Of a stretch of DNA of 64,000 nt, positions 8,595-17,470 are shown piece after piece. The position numbers and the translations under genes are program-made. The notes under the pieces were generated by a model. It was not told where the DNA came from. It did not search any database and worked only from the letters and a program-made list of their open reading frames with translations. The first letter of the stretch is position 1, and the number at the start of each line of letters is the position of its first letter. Source of the DNA: an uncultured Desulfobacter sp. Its GTDB lineage: Bacteria > Desulfobacterota > Desulfobacteria > Desulfobacterales > Desulfobacteraceae. The stretch lies in contig NZ_OY762614.1 of NCBI RefSeq assembly GCF_963666145.1, forward strand, positions 3,090,501-3,154,500, given 5' to 3'.

Positions 8595-9976
8595 AAGGCC
8601 GATTACTGATTGTTGATGACGACACGGCTCACCTGTCGATGCTGGAAACCTTATTAAAGAGCCTTTCGTACACCATTGAATGTGTCAAGGACGGTTCTGA
8701 TGCCATCCGGCAGGTGCAACAGACCCCCTATGACCTTGTTCTCATGGATGTCAGGATGGCCAACGTGGGCGGCATGGAGGCCCTCAAAGAGATCAAACAT
8801 TTTAACCCGGCCACCCCAGTCATCATGATGACCGCATATTCGTCGGTGGATAAGGCCGTTGAGGCCATGCGTCTGGGGGCTGATGATTATCTGACCAAGC
8901 CTTTGAATTTTGAGGAACTTAAACTTTCCATTGAGCGGGTCACCCAACACCTGAAATTGTCGTTGGAAAACAGCCAGCTTAAAGAACAATTGCTGGGCCA
9001 GGGCGATTTTTCCAGAATCATCGGTACAAGTCCGGCCATCAGGGAGGTCATAGATACGGCTAAAATTGCCGCGCCCACAGATGCAAATATTTTAATCTCC
9101 GGGGAGAGCGGTACCGGTAAAGAGCTGTTTGCAAAGGCCATTCACACGAACAGTAAACGAAAAGATAAGTCTTTGATTTCGGTGAATTGTGCGGCATTAA
9201 GTGAAACCCTGCTGGAATCCGAATTGTTCGGCCATGAAAAAGGGGCGTTCACCGGGGCGGATAAACCGCGTGACGGTCTTTTTATTTCAGCGGATAAGGG
9301 TACGATTTTCCTTGATGAAATCGGCGAGATCCCCTTGTCCATGCAGGTAAAGCTGCTCAGGGTCCTCCAGGAAAAAGAGATCCAGAAAGTGGGTTCCGAT
9401 AAGGTGACTAACATTGATGTGCGTGTGATTACGGCCACCAACAAAGATCTGGAAAAAGAGGTGGAAGCGGGAACTTTTCGCCAGGACCTGTTTTACCGGC
9501 TCAACGTCATCAATGTAAAAGTGCCGCCCCTGCGGGACAGGGCCGATGACATTCCTTTGCTTGCCAAAAAATTTTTAGACAGGTACACACGGGAGAACAC
9601 CAAGGATATTAAAGGGTTTACCCCCATGGCCATGGATGCCCTGGTTAAATACGGCTGGCCGGGCAATGTGCGGGAACTTGAAAATATCATCGAACGCGCC
9701 ATTATTTTGTGCCTGGGGCAGTATATCAGTGAAAAAGATCTGCCTGCAAACGTGTTAAAGGATTATGAACCGGACGATATAATCGGTCAAGATCTCGCCG
9801 GAGGCGGAAAAACCCTGGACGAAATCGAAACCATCGCCCTTATTGAGACACTGAGACAGACCAAAGGCAACAAAACCGAAGCGGCTAAAATTCTTAATAT
9901 AACAAGAACCACATTAAACAATAAGCTTAAGCGGCACAATCTGGATCTGGATAAGATTTTGCCGGCAAATCTATGA
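8591..9976 (+). CDS. zraR: ZraR-like sigma54-dependent response regulator
   Basis: This 461-residue NtrC-family regulator has a receiver domain with phospho-acceptor Asp53 (LVLMDVRM), an AAA+ domain with Walker A GESGTGKE at 171-178, the sigma54-contacting loop GAFTGA at 218-223, and a C-terminal Fis-type helix-turn-helix (~415-455). Phosphorylated regulators of this type open sigma54 promoters. The consensus site at 6587-6602 in the same cluster is the obvious target. The start overlaps the kinase stop (ATGA). A hairpin overlapping the stop codon ends the operon. Confidence 0.93.
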   Translation: MKGRLLIVDDDTAHLSMLETLLKSLSYTIECVKDGSDAIRQVQQTPYDLVLMDVRMANVGGMEALKEIKHFNPATPVIMMTAYSSVDKAVEAMRLGADDYLTKPLNFEELKLSIERVTQHLKLSLENSQLKEQLLGQGDFSRIIGTSPAIREVIDTAKIAAPTDANILISGESGTGKELFAKAIHTNSKRKDKSLISVNCAALSETLLESELFGHEKGAFTGADKPRDGLFISADKGTIFLDEIGEIPLSMQVKLLRVLQEKEIQKVGSDKVTNIDVRVITATNKDLEKEVEAGTFRQDLFYRLNVINVKVPPLRDRADDIPLLAKKFLDRYTRENTKDIKGFTPMAMDALVKYGWPGNVRELENIIERAIILCLGQYISEKDLPANVLKDYEPDDIIGQDLAGGGKTLDEIETIALIETLRQTKGNKTEAAKILNITRTTLNNKLKRHNLDLDKILPANL

Positions 9977-10000
9977 CCAATGTTAATTGGTCTTTTGTTT
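9975..10000 (+). terminator. Intrinsic terminator of the zraSR-like operon
   Basis: A 7-bp stem (GACCAAT/ATTGGTC, loop GTTA) begins inside the regulator stop codon and is followed by TTTTGTTTT. The stem is short but the T-tract is clear. Confidence 0.65.
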
Positions 10001-10042
10001 TGAACATTATTCCGGGTTAGTCCGGTGGACTCAAAACCACTG

Positions 10043-10528
10043 TTAATTTCCAAACATCGGGCCATTGGGTCCCAAATGGCAGGAATAGCAGCCAAAGCCT
10101 GTCCGAGTAATGATGCTGAACGGTTTGAGGCCAAGGGCTGCAGACATTTCAGGGACCAGGCGGTCGAGTTTAAGCCGGGTGGTTTCCGGCTCACTGGCAA
10201 ATTCGGGGCCTAAAAGCAGTTCCCCGCTTAGCCGGGGCAGGTCGGCTGTGGGCATGTCGTATATACCCTGAGTGTCGCTTCGGGCATGGCAAAGGGTGCA
10301 ATCCACCTGGGCAAACTGTTCCGGCCGCCAGGTGCCGAAAACATCTGCCGCGACCGGCAGCACCTTCTGCCGCATATGTGCCTTTCGCTGGTCCAGGTCC
10401 ATTTCCTCCCAGGTCAGTTGTTTTCCTTCAGGATCCATGGGGCCCACCCGTTTAGGGTAACAGCCGTATACCAGCATGGACGCTGCGGCCAAAATAAGAA
10501 TAATGGGTGTGAACGATTTGGTATCCAT
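10043..10528 (-). CDS. Small exported diheme c-type cytochrome-like protein
   Basis: The start at 10528 is chosen for the GGAGG eight bases upstream; an earlier in-frame ATG (10543) overlaps that RBS. The 161-residue product has a signal sequence ending in a lipobox-like YGC. It has two haem c attachment motifs, CTLCH in the middle and CYSCH near the C-terminus, so it probably carries two covalent haems in the periplasm. A conserved-looking linker rich in acidic and Leu residues separates them. No specific family is recognised. It is convergent with the zraSR-like operon and stands alone, so its redox partner is unknown. Confidence 0.78.
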   Translation of the reverse strand: MDTKSFTPIILILAAASMLVYGCYPKRVGPMDPEGKQLTWEEMDLDQRKAHMRQKVLPVAADVFGTWRPEQFAQVDCTLCHARSDTQGIYDMPTADLPRLSGELLLGPEFASEPETTRLKLDRLVPEMSAALGLKPFSIITRTGFGCYSCHLGPNGPMFGN

Positions 10529-10867
10529 GAAGATTTCCTCCAAAAGGAATGTTGGAATTATACCTTGGGCGTTTTTTGTGCCGTCAGGTTGATTTACCGG
10601 GACAGTTGGGTTGCCTGATTTTATGAAGACTTTTGCTTAAGGCCTATGATACCCGTTTTTTCGATGCAGATCTGTTTTTAATGCTGTGTTTATTTCGTAA
10701 CAAATTAAGCGCGTCCGGGCAAGTTTGTTTTATTTGCGTTGTTAAAATGTCTTGACAACTTAACATGTTGTCAATTAGGATGTGGTCAATTATTAATTGA
10801 ATTGTCTGCCGGGTGATGCGCAGAAGAACATCTCCGGGGGGCTGTAAACTTAAGGGCAAGACAGGCA
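10529..10867. other. Intergenic region between cytochrome and GntR gene
   Basis: About 340 bp without a convincing gene. It holds the divergent upstream regions of the cytochrome-like gene and the GntR regulator. The only clear signal is the TTGACAAC inverted repeat at 10752-10774, listed separately. Confidence 0.6.
10752..10774. promoter_or_regulatory. Candidate GntR operator overlapping a -35 box
   Basis: A perfect 8-bp inverted repeat, TTGACAAC/GTTGTCAA with 7 nt between, lies about 95 bp upstream of the GntR gene. Its left arm contains a consensus TTGACA -35 box, with TTAGGA or TAGGAT 17-18 nt downstream as a weak -10. A repressor bound here would block the promoter, so autoregulation of gntR-trpB-trpA is plausible. 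Confidence 0.55.
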
Positions 10868-11593
10868 ATGCTGAATCCGGACTCCCCCATCCCCTTGTAT
10901 CATCAGATTTGTGAACAACTTCAGTCCCGTATCCGGGAGGGTGTTTATTCGCCCGGGCAGATGATCCCTTCCGAAACGGAACTGTCTAAATCATATGGGG
11001 TGGGCCGCCCCACCGTGCGCCAGGCCATGGATATTCTGGTGCAACGGGGCCTGATTCAAAGAAAACGTGGCTCCGGAACCTTTGTAAAAGAACCCTCCCC
11101 GCAAATTGATCTCTTCTCCCTTGCAGGTACCTCCCAGGCATTTTCAACCAAGGGGGTTCCCACGCAAAAAAAAGTCATTAAGCCTCTGGAAAAAAAGACC
11201 GTTAAAGGCGATGTGGCAAATCCGTTTCACGAAAAAGCCGCCTTTGTCATGTCCCGTCTCACCGTAGCCCGGGATGAACCCGTGCTGCTGGAGGATATTT
11301 TTTTGGATCCGGACTTGTTTGCGGGAATTGACGATATGGATCTCGGGGATAAATCTTTGTCCCAGGTGGTGTCGGAACGGTTTTATCTCACACCTTCGGA
11401 CGGCACCCAGCAGTTCCAGGTGGAAACCTTGAACGAACACCGGGCGACTCTTTTGGGTATGTCGCCTCTGGATTCGATTCTGGTGGTCCGGCGGCTGTTG
11501 AATTTTCCCAAAGCGCCCGGCGCGGTCTATTCGGTGTTGTTTTGCCGCACGGACCGGTTTGCCTTTGCCCAGACCATTAAAAATCAACTGTAA
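10868..11593 (+). CDS. GntR/HutC-family transcriptional regulator
   Basis: This 241-residue protein has an N-terminal winged helix (residues ~8-75, with IPLYHQICEQLQSRI, PSETELSKSYGVGRPTVRQAMDIL and the RKRGSGTFV wing) and a C-terminal UTRA ligand-binding domain (~90-235). This is the HutC subfamily of GntR repressors, which sense a small metabolite. It lies 38 bp upstream of trpB on the same strand and probably shares a transcript with it. That context suggests the ligand is tryptophan, indole or a related precursor, but the sequence does not show it. Confidence 0.9.
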   Translation: MLNPDSPIPLYHQICEQLQSRIREGVYSPGQMIPSETELSKSYGVGRPTVRQAMDILVQRGLIQRKRGSGTFVKEPSPQIDLFSLAGTSQAFSTKGVPTQKKVIKPLEKKTVKGDVANPFHEKAAFVMSRLTVARDEPVLLEDIFLDPDLFAGIDDMDLGDKSLSQVVSERFYLTPSDGTQQFQVETLNEHRATLLGMSPLDSILVVRRLLNFPKAPGAVYSVLFCRTDRFAFAQTIKNQL

Positions 11594-11631
11594 GTTTTAA
11601 AATTGCCAACCATTTTACGAAAGGCAGATAC

Positions 11632-12861
11632 ATGAAACACCGTGGATATTACGGCGCCTTTGGCGGGGCGTTTTTACCCGAAATCCTTGTGGCCACCTTT
11701 GAGGAACTGGATGAACGGTTCCGGCAGGCCAAAGAAGACCCGGGGTTTTGGGAGACATATGAAAATCTGATGGCAACATATTCCTGCCGTCCCACGCCCT
11801 TGACCTATGCCGAAAACCTCACCCGTCACTTTGGCGGGGCGAAAATTTATATTAAACGCGAAGACCTCAATCACACCGGTGCCCATAAGGCCAACAACGT
11901 CATGGGCCAGGGGCTTTTAGTCAAAAAGATGGGTAAAACACGGGTGATTGCCGAAACAGGAGCAGGGCAGCACGGGGTGGCCACGGCCACCATGGCCGCC
12001 AAGTTCGGATTTGACTGCACCATTTACATGGGTGAAGTGGATGTCCTGCGACAGCGCCCCAATGTGTTCTGGATGGAGCAGCTCGGCGCCACTGTGGTGC
12101 CGGTCACCGACGGCACCCGGATTCTCAAGGATGCCATCAACGAGGCGTTCAGGGACTGGGTCACCAACATGGACAATACCCATTATGTATTGGGAACCGC
12201 CTGCGGCCCCCATCCCTTTCCTGAGATGGTCTCCTGGTTCCAGTCCATTATCGGCAAAGAAGCCCGTGCCCAGATCATGAAAGCCGAAGGCCGGCTACCG
12301 TCCAAGGTTTTTGCCTGTGTGGGCGGCGGCTCCAATGCCATGGGGATTTTCCAGGGGTTTATGGATGATCCCGTGGAAATTGTGGGGGTTGAAGCCGGCG
12401 GCGAAGGCATTGCCTCGGGGCGCCATGCCTCCCGGCTTTGTTCCGACGATGCCAGCCCCGGCATTGCCCAGGGGTATAAAACCTATTTTCTGCAGAACAG
12501 CGACGGCCAGATGAAAGAGACCCACTCCATCTCCGCGGGGCTGGATTATGTGGGGGTTTCTCCCATCCTTGCCAATATGCGGGATGAAGGCAAAGCCCGG
12601 TTTGAATATGCCACGGACACCGAGGTGGTGGACGCCCTGAAACTGACCATGCAGCTGGAAGGCATTATCCCGGCCCTGGAATCCTCCCACGCCTTTGCAG
12701 GGGCTTTCAAGGAAGCCGGAAACATGTCCAAGGATGACATCATCATCATCAACCAGTCCGGCCGGGGGGATAAAGACATCTTCACCGTGGCCGATGCCAT
12801 CGACGATCCCAAATGGAAAGAATTTATCTGTGCCAAAGCAGGAGAATATCAAAATGACTGA
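11632..12861 (+). CDS. trpB: Tryptophan synthase beta subunit
   Basis: This 409-residue protein matches TrpB1 length and motifs: RPTPLTYAENLT, the PLP lysine in LNHTGAHKANN, GAGQHGVATATMAA, the phosphate-binding GGGSNAMG and the C-terminal SGRGDKD. It condenses indole and serine to tryptophan. The complete TrpA-contact region is present, so it should work with the alpha subunit encoded next, whose ATG overlaps the trpB stop by 8 bp. Other trp genes are absent here; the pair is preceded instead by a GntR regulator. Confidence 0.96.
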   Translation: MKHRGYYGAFGGAFLPEILVATFEELDERFRQAKEDPGFWETYENLMATYSCRPTPLTYAENLTRHFGGAKIYIKREDLNHTGAHKANNVMGQGLLVKKMGKTRVIAETGAGQHGVATATMAAKFGFDCTIYMGEVDVLRQRPNVFWMEQLGATVVPVTDGTRILKDAINEAFRDWVTNMDNTHYVLGTACGPHPFPEMVSWFQSIIGKEARAQIMKAEGRLPSKVFACVGGGSNAMGIFQGFMDDPVEIVGVEAGGEGIASGRHASRLCSDDASPGIAQGYKTYFLQNSDGQMKETHSISAGLDYVGVSPILANMRDEGKARFEYATDTEVVDALKLTMQLEGIIPALESSHAFAGAFKEAGNMSKDDIIIINQSGRGDKDIFTVADAIDDPKWKEFICAKAGEYQND

Positions 12862-13654
12862 TAAAAATACTTCAACACCTGCCCCCGACTTTCTGGAAAC
12901 CTATATCCGGGAACAGCGCAGGAAAAAAGAGATCCTGTTGATGACCCATATTGTCATGGGATATCCCTCCTTTGACGCTTCCTTTGAAATTGTCCGGCAG
13001 ATGGTGGACGCCGGCGTGGATTTAATGGAGCTTCAGATTCCGTTCTCTGAACCCATGGCCGACGGGCCGGTGATTCTCAAGGCCAACCAGGCCGCCCTGG
13101 ACAGCGGTGCCACCGTGGCGCAATGCTTTGAATTTGCCCAAAAAGTGTCGGAAAGTTTTGACATCCCGTTTCTGTTCATGACCTATGGCAACATTCTGTA
13201 TAAGTACGGCATGGATGCCTTTGCCGCCCGCATGGCGAAAATCGGGGTAAAAGGGGCCATTGTCCCGGATCTTCCCCCGGAAGAGGCGGGTGATTATCTG
13301 GCCGCCATGAAAAAGCACGATCTGTCCGCCGTATACATCTTTTCTCCGGAAACCTCGGACCAGCGCATGAAAATGATCGACACCCATGCCGGCGGTTTTA
13401 TTTATTGTCTGGCCAGAAAAGGGGTGACCGGCAAAGAGACGCAATTTTCATCGGACATGGGCACCTACCTTGCAAGGTGCCAAAAAAACACCCGCCTGCC
13501 CACGGCCGTTGGATTCGGGGTAAAGGAAAAGGCCGACGTTGATTTTCTGGTGGGCAAAACAGATATTGCCGTGGTGGGCTCCCAGACCATCCGTGAAGTG
13601 GAGCAAAAAGGGGTGGATGCCACTGGGCCGTTTATCAGCAGTCTCATCAAGTAA
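12854..13654 (+). CDS. trpA: Tryptophan synthase alpha subunit
   Basis: The open frame extends upstream into trpB, but the ATG at 12854, overlapping the trpB stop and preceded by GGAG, is the natural start and gives 266 residues. The TIM-barrel catalytic glutamate and aspartate are present in LMELQIPFSEPMADGP (equivalent to E. coli Glu49 and Asp60), followed by the YGN loop and GFGVKEKADV. The enzyme splits indole-3-glycerol phosphate into indole and glyceraldehyde 3-phosphate and channels indole to TrpB. It is the last gene of the gntR-trpBA unit. Confidence 0.95.
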   Translation: MTDKNTSTPAPDFLETYIREQRRKKEILLMTHIVMGYPSFDASFEIVRQMVDAGVDLMELQIPFSEPMADGPVILKANQAALDSGATVAQCFEFAQKVSESFDIPFLFMTYGNILYKYGMDAFAARMAKIGVKGAIVPDLPPEEAGDYLAAMKKHDLSAVYIFSPETSDQRMKMIDTHAGGFIYCLARKGVTGKETQFSSDMGTYLARCQKNTRLPTAVGFGVKEKADVDFLVGKTDIAVVGSQTIREVEQKGVDATGPFISSLIK

Positions 13655-13787
13655 GGGGGCTATATTTCCATTGGGTTAAAAAGCCGTTGTGGCTTGATTC
13701 CTGATTCGGATTAGGGTTTTATTGTACAAATTAACCGTTTGATCTGGTATAAGAATTGAAAATTTAAAATCCTGAAGGAAACACGCC

Positions 13788-14903
13788 ATGAATGTGGATG
13801 GAAAACAGATGCGGCCCATCTGGTTTGATGATAATTCGAAAACCGTTAAGGTCATAGACCAGAGACGCTTGCCCCATGAGTTGATTGTGGAAGACCTGAC
13901 AACCAATGATCAGGTGATTCATGCCGTCAAGGAGATGTATGTCCGGGGGGCTCCGTTGATCGGTGCCACCGGGGCGCTGGGTGTTTATGTTATTCTGGTG
14001 CAGGAGGGCAATCAGGGTGCGGCCGATGTTTGGTTTAAGGCTGAGTGTGCCCGTCTTCGCGATGCACGGCCCACTGCCACCAACCTGGCCTGGGCCGTGG
14101 ACCGGGTCATGGAAAAAGTGCTTGCCACATCCGGATATGATGCCCGGGTGGGTGTTGCCTTGAAAGAAGCCCTGGATATTGTGGAAGAAGAGGCGGTGAA
14201 CTGCCAAAGAATCGGTGAATTCGGTCTGTCAATCATCAAAGAGATTGCCGACAAGAAAAACGGTGAACCGGTCAACATTTTGACCCACTGCAATGCCGGG
14301 TGGCTTGCATGCATTGAGTACGGCACGGCCACAGCGCCCATGTACACCGCCTTTGATGCGGGTATTGATATTCATGTCTGGGTGGATGAAACACGGCCCT
14401 TGAACCAGGGGTCGCGTTTGACCGCCTGGGAGCTTGGTAAGCACGGTATTAAGCATACCGTAATCACGGATAACGCCGGAGGGCATCTGATGCAGCATGG
14501 CATGGTGGACCTGGTCATTGTGGGTACGGACCGTACCACCCGGGCCGGTGATGTGGCCAATAAAATCGGCACCTATCTCAAGGCCTTGGCTGCCCGGGAC
14601 AACAATGTGCCCTTTTATGTGGCGCTGCCCTCATCTACCTTTGACTGGACCATCACCGATGGTGTAAAAGATATTCCCATTGAAGAGCGGGACCCGGACG
14701 AGATAAAATATGTTCAGGGGCTTTGCGATGGAAAAATTACATCGGTCCTGGTGCCCCCGGCGAACAGCCCGGCGGCCAACCATGCATTTGATGTGACCCC
14801 GGCCCGTCTTGTGACCGGTTTTATCACCGAACGCGGCATCTGCGGTGCCAGTGAAGATGAGATTATGGCATTGTTCCCAGAGAAAAAAATAAATGGTGTT
14901 TGA
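13788..14903 (+). CDS. mtnA: S-methyl-5-thioribose-1-phosphate isomerase
   Basis: This 371-residue protein belongs to the aIF2B/MtnA family and has the isomerase signatures: MYVRGAPLIGATGALGV, the catalytic cysteine region LTHCNAGWLAC, and the catalytic aspartate in VGTDRTTRAGDVANKIGTY. It converts methylthioribose-1-phosphate to methylthioribulose-1-phosphate in methionine salvage. GAAGGAAAC precedes the ATG. No other salvage genes are adjacent, so in this organism it may serve a partial salvage or purine-linked route. The last three codons lie inside a long inverted repeat. Confidence 0.95.
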   Translation: MNVDGKQMRPIWFDDNSKTVKVIDQRRLPHELIVEDLTTNDQVIHAVKEMYVRGAPLIGATGALGVYVILVQEGNQGAADVWFKAECARLRDARPTATNLAWAVDRVMEKVLATSGYDARVGVALKEALDIVEEEAVNCQRIGEFGLSIIKEIADKKNGEPVNILTHCNAGWLACIEYGTATAPMYTAFDAGIDIHVWVDETRPLNQGSRLTAWELGKHGIKHTVITDNAGGHLMQHGMVDLVIVGTDRTTRAGDVANKIGTYLKALAARDNNVPFYVALPSSTFDWTITDGVKDIPIEERDPDEIKYVQGLCDGKITSVLVPPANSPAANHAFDVTPARLVTGFITERGICGASEDEIMALFPEKKINGV

Positions 14904-15019
14904 ACGAAAAATCACCCACCTGCGGCGTTGCAGAAAAATTTGCAATCCTCACAACCATTAGGTTGCTCCGGTTACAAATTTTTCTGCGCCTTGCATCTGG
15001 GCAATTTTTCGTCCAAACA
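14897..15019. repeat. Long imperfect inverted repeat, MITE- or REP-like element
   Basis: Two ~45-bp arms are near-complementary, beginning TGTTTG(A/G)ACGAAAAAT on the left and sharing GCAGAAAAATTTG next to the centre. The ~30-bp centre itself contains a small CAACC/GGTTG hairpin. The left arm covers the mtnA stop codon. It has no U-tract at its end, so it is not a standard terminator. It looks like a small mobile or intergenic repeat; copies elsewhere in the genome cannot be checked from here. Confidence 0.7.
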
Positions 15020-15081
15020 CTGGTTGGATAAATACATTGATTAAAAAAAGCTAACCCCAACAGGGTTTTGGAAACCAGTTT

Positions 15082-15561
15082 ATGACAACATCCCTCACAG
15101 ACCTGGAAAAAAAAGTAATTTCACTGCTGCAGACCGATATTCCGGTCTGCAAGCGCCCCTATCTTGTGATGGCCGAACAGATCGGCATTTCAGAGGAAGA
15201 ATTCCTTGACGTGCTCTCCGGTCTCCACGACAGAAATATGATCAGACGGTTCGGCGCTACCCTTAAACACCAGAAATCAGGGTTCAAGGCCAATGCCATG
15301 GTGGCCTGGAATGTGCCCGAAGACCGCGTGGAAGAGGTGGGCGCTATCATGGCCTCCTTCCGTGAAATTACCCATTGTTATCGAAGAGATCCTGCGCCAG
15401 GGTGGGATAGAAATTTGTACACCATGGTTCACGGCGCATCCGAAGAAGAATGCTTTGCCATTGCGGCAAAGGTTTCAAAAGCCACAGGTGAAAAAGATTA
15501 TACCCTGCTGTTTTCCCGTCAGGAGCTGAAAAAAACCTCCATGCAGTATTTTGAAAACTGA
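15082..15561 (+). CDS. ahbB: Siroheme decarboxylase subunit (AhbA/AhbB family)
   Basis: This 159-residue protein has an Lrp/AsnC-type winged helix (~5-60) and a RAM-like domain. It also carries the AhbB-type series RRFGATLKHQKSGFKANAMVAWNVP, the THCYRR histidine region and NLYTMVHG. AhbA/AhbB decarboxylate siroheme to didecarboxysiroheme in the alternative haem b pathway of sulfate reducers and archaea. The pattern fits AhbB better than AhbA; the partner subunit is not in the window. A simple Lrp regulator is the alternative, but the conserved histidines argue for the enzyme. The next gene overlaps its 3' end by 11 bp. Confidence 0.85.
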   Translation: MTTSLTDLEKKVISLLQTDIPVCKRPYLVMAEQIGISEEEFLDVLSGLHDRNMIRRFGATLKHQKSGFKANAMVAWNVPEDRVEEVGAIMASFREITHCYRRDPAPGWDRNLYTMVHGASEEECFAIAAKVSKATGEKDYTLLFSRQELKKTSMQYFEN

Positions 15562-16897
15562 TCCACCCCATATCCTTTGCGTTAATCCCTGGGTCCATGA
15601 TTTTGCCGCCTTTGATTTCTGGGCCCGCCCGTTAGGCCTTTTCACCATTGCCGCCATTCTGCGCGAAAACGGTGTGCGCGTTTCGTTGCTGGACTGCATG
15701 AATCGGTTTCATCCCAGGCGAACCAAGCGTGTCAAGGTGTGCTGGGACGGTCGCGGCCCCTTTGATAAAACCCCGATTCCCTTACCCGAGGTCCTTGAAA
15801 CCCAACTGGGAGACACCGCCGGTAATTTCACCCGGTATGGGGCTTTAATAGAGTGGATTGAACAGGATATTTCGGAGATGGATCGGCCTGATTTGATCCT
15901 GGTTACTTCGCTTATGACTTACTGGGCCACGGGGGTGGCCGAAACCATTGCAGTGCTCAAAAAGCGGTTTCCCGGCGTGCCCGTCGTGCTGGGCGGTATT
16001 TACGCAAGCCTGTGTGAAGACCATGCCCGGAAGTATGCCGGGGCAGATGAGGTTGTCACCGGTCCGGCCGAACCTGTTCTTGCAGATCTGGTTAAAGCTT
16101 ATACCGGGTATACCCTGAGCTCCATACCGAACCCGGCCGACCTTGACGCCGTGCCCTTTGCCGCCCTGGACCTCCAGGGCACCATGGCCTACGCCCCGAT
16201 TTTGACTTCCCGGGGGTGCCCCTTTTCATGCGAATACTGCGCCTCATCCGTGCTTGAACCCAGGTTCCGGCGACGCTCCCCGGAAAATGTCTTCCAGGAG
16301 ATCTGCCACTGGCACAATAATTTTCAGGTGAACAATTTTGCTTTTTACGATGATGCCCTGTTGATCAACCCGGAACGATACGCCTTTCCTCTGCTTGAAC
16401 GCATCATTGATGAAAAGATGGAGCTCTTTTTCCACACCCCCAATGCCCTGCACATCAAAGAGATTTCTGCAAAAGCGGCGGATTTGATGTTCAAAGCAGG
16501 CTTTAAAACCATCCGTCTGGGACTTGAAACCGCAGATTTTTCAAACCACCGCCACGATATTAAGGTGAAGCAGAATGAATTTTTTACGGCCGTGGAGAAC
16601 CTGCGTGCTGCAGGGTTTGAAAAAGATCAGCTGGGGGCCTATCTTTTATGTGGACTGCCCGACCAGGATCTTGATGAGGTGGAGGGGTCCATCAACCAGG
16701 TCAAGCGCCTGGGACTCACCCCGGTTCTGGCCTACTACACCCCCATTCCTCACACCGCCATGTGGGCGGATGCCGTAAAAAATGCCCGGTTTGATATAAC
16801 TGCCCATCCGGCCCTGACCAACAACAGCCTGTTTCCCTGTGTGCGCTCCCAACAAGATCTGGACCGCATTTCCCAATTGAAAAAGATGCTGAAATAA
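15551..16897 (+). CDS. B12-binding-type radical SAM protein
   Basis: This 448-residue protein has an N-terminal Rossmann-like cobalamin-binding domain (~8-175, with ILCVNPW, DLILVTSLMTYW and VVLGGIYAS) and a radical SAM barrel whose cluster motif is CPFSCEYC (CxxxCxxC) near residue 226. The B12 domain lacks a clear DxHxxG, so cobalamin binding may be weak or base-on. The product is unknown: methyl transfer or a C-C rearrangement is typical of the class. It overlaps the siroheme decarboxylase gene by 11 bp, so the two are translationally coupled, which hints at a tetrapyrrole or haem-linked role. Confidence 0.85.
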   Translation: MKTDPPHILCVNPWVHDFAAFDFWARPLGLFTIAAILRENGVRVSLLDCMNRFHPRRTKRVKVCWDGRGPFDKTPIPLPEVLETQLGDTAGNFTRYGALIEWIEQDISEMDRPDLILVTSLMTYWATGVAETIAVLKKRFPGVPVVLGGIYASLCEDHARKYAGADEVVTGPAEPVLADLVKAYTGYTLSSIPNPADLDAVPFAALDLQGTMAYAPILTSRGCPFSCEYCASSVLEPRFRRRSPENVFQEICHWHNNFQVNNFAFYDDALLINPERYAFPLLERIIDEKMELFFHTPNALHIKEISAKAADLMFKAGFKTIRLGLETADFSNHRHDIKVKQNEFFTAVENLRAAGFEKDQLGAYLLCGLPDQDLDEVEGSINQVKRLGLTPVLAYYTPIPHTAMWADAVKNARFDITAHPALTNNSLFPCVRSQQDLDRISQLKKMLK

Positions 16898-16914
16898 CGT
16901 ATATCCCTCTAATC

Positions 16915-17361
16915 ATGATAGTATTTGACCTTGAATGCGTTAACGGGCATGTGTTTGAAGGCTGGTTTGACGACCGGGATGATCTGAACCGGCAGCAGGA
17001 GCAAGGCCTTCTGCAATGCCCGGTGTGTGACAGTCTGTCCGTCAGCCCCAAGCTTTCCGCCGTGGCCATACGAAAATCCGCATCCCCGGGCCGTTACGGG
17101 CCCCAGCAGGAGATGGCGTCCCAGGCGCAACTGGATGCCATGGCCGAGTTTGCAGAAAAAATGACGAAGTACGTTGAAAATAACTTTGAGGACGTCGGCT
17201 CATCCTTTGCCAAAGAGGCGTTGGAAATGCATTACGGGGCCAAGGAGTTCAAACAGATCCGGGGCACCACAACCCAGGAAGAGGAAAAGACCCTGGAAAA
17301 AGAAGGGGTGCCGACATTCAAAATCCCAACATTCAAAAAAGATAACGAAGACCTCAATTAG
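16915..17361 (+). CDS. DUF1178 family protein
   Basis: This 148-residue protein begins with the DUF1178 signature MIVFDLECVNGHVFEGWF and has a Cys pair (LQCPVCDS) that with the first Cys (LECVNGH) forms a probable zinc ribbon. The middle is helical and the C-terminus is charged and Lys/Glu-rich. The function of the family is not established. It follows the radical SAM gene by 17 bp and is likely the last gene of that operon. Confidence 0.88.
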   Translation: MIVFDLECVNGHVFEGWFDDRDDLNRQQEQGLLQCPVCDSLSVSPKLSAVAIRKSASPGRYGPQQEMASQAQLDAMAEFAEKMTKYVENNFEDVGSSFAKEALEMHYGAKEFKQIRGTTTQEEEKTLEKEGVPTFKIPTFKKDNEDLN

Positions 17362-17470
17362 TGAAGATCCCCGGATAGCCTCTGTGTCCAATCTCTTTTA
17401 GACGTCAAACCACATATAAACGAATCCTCTTTTTCATGAAAAATAAAAACACCCTTGCCTTTTCTGCAAA

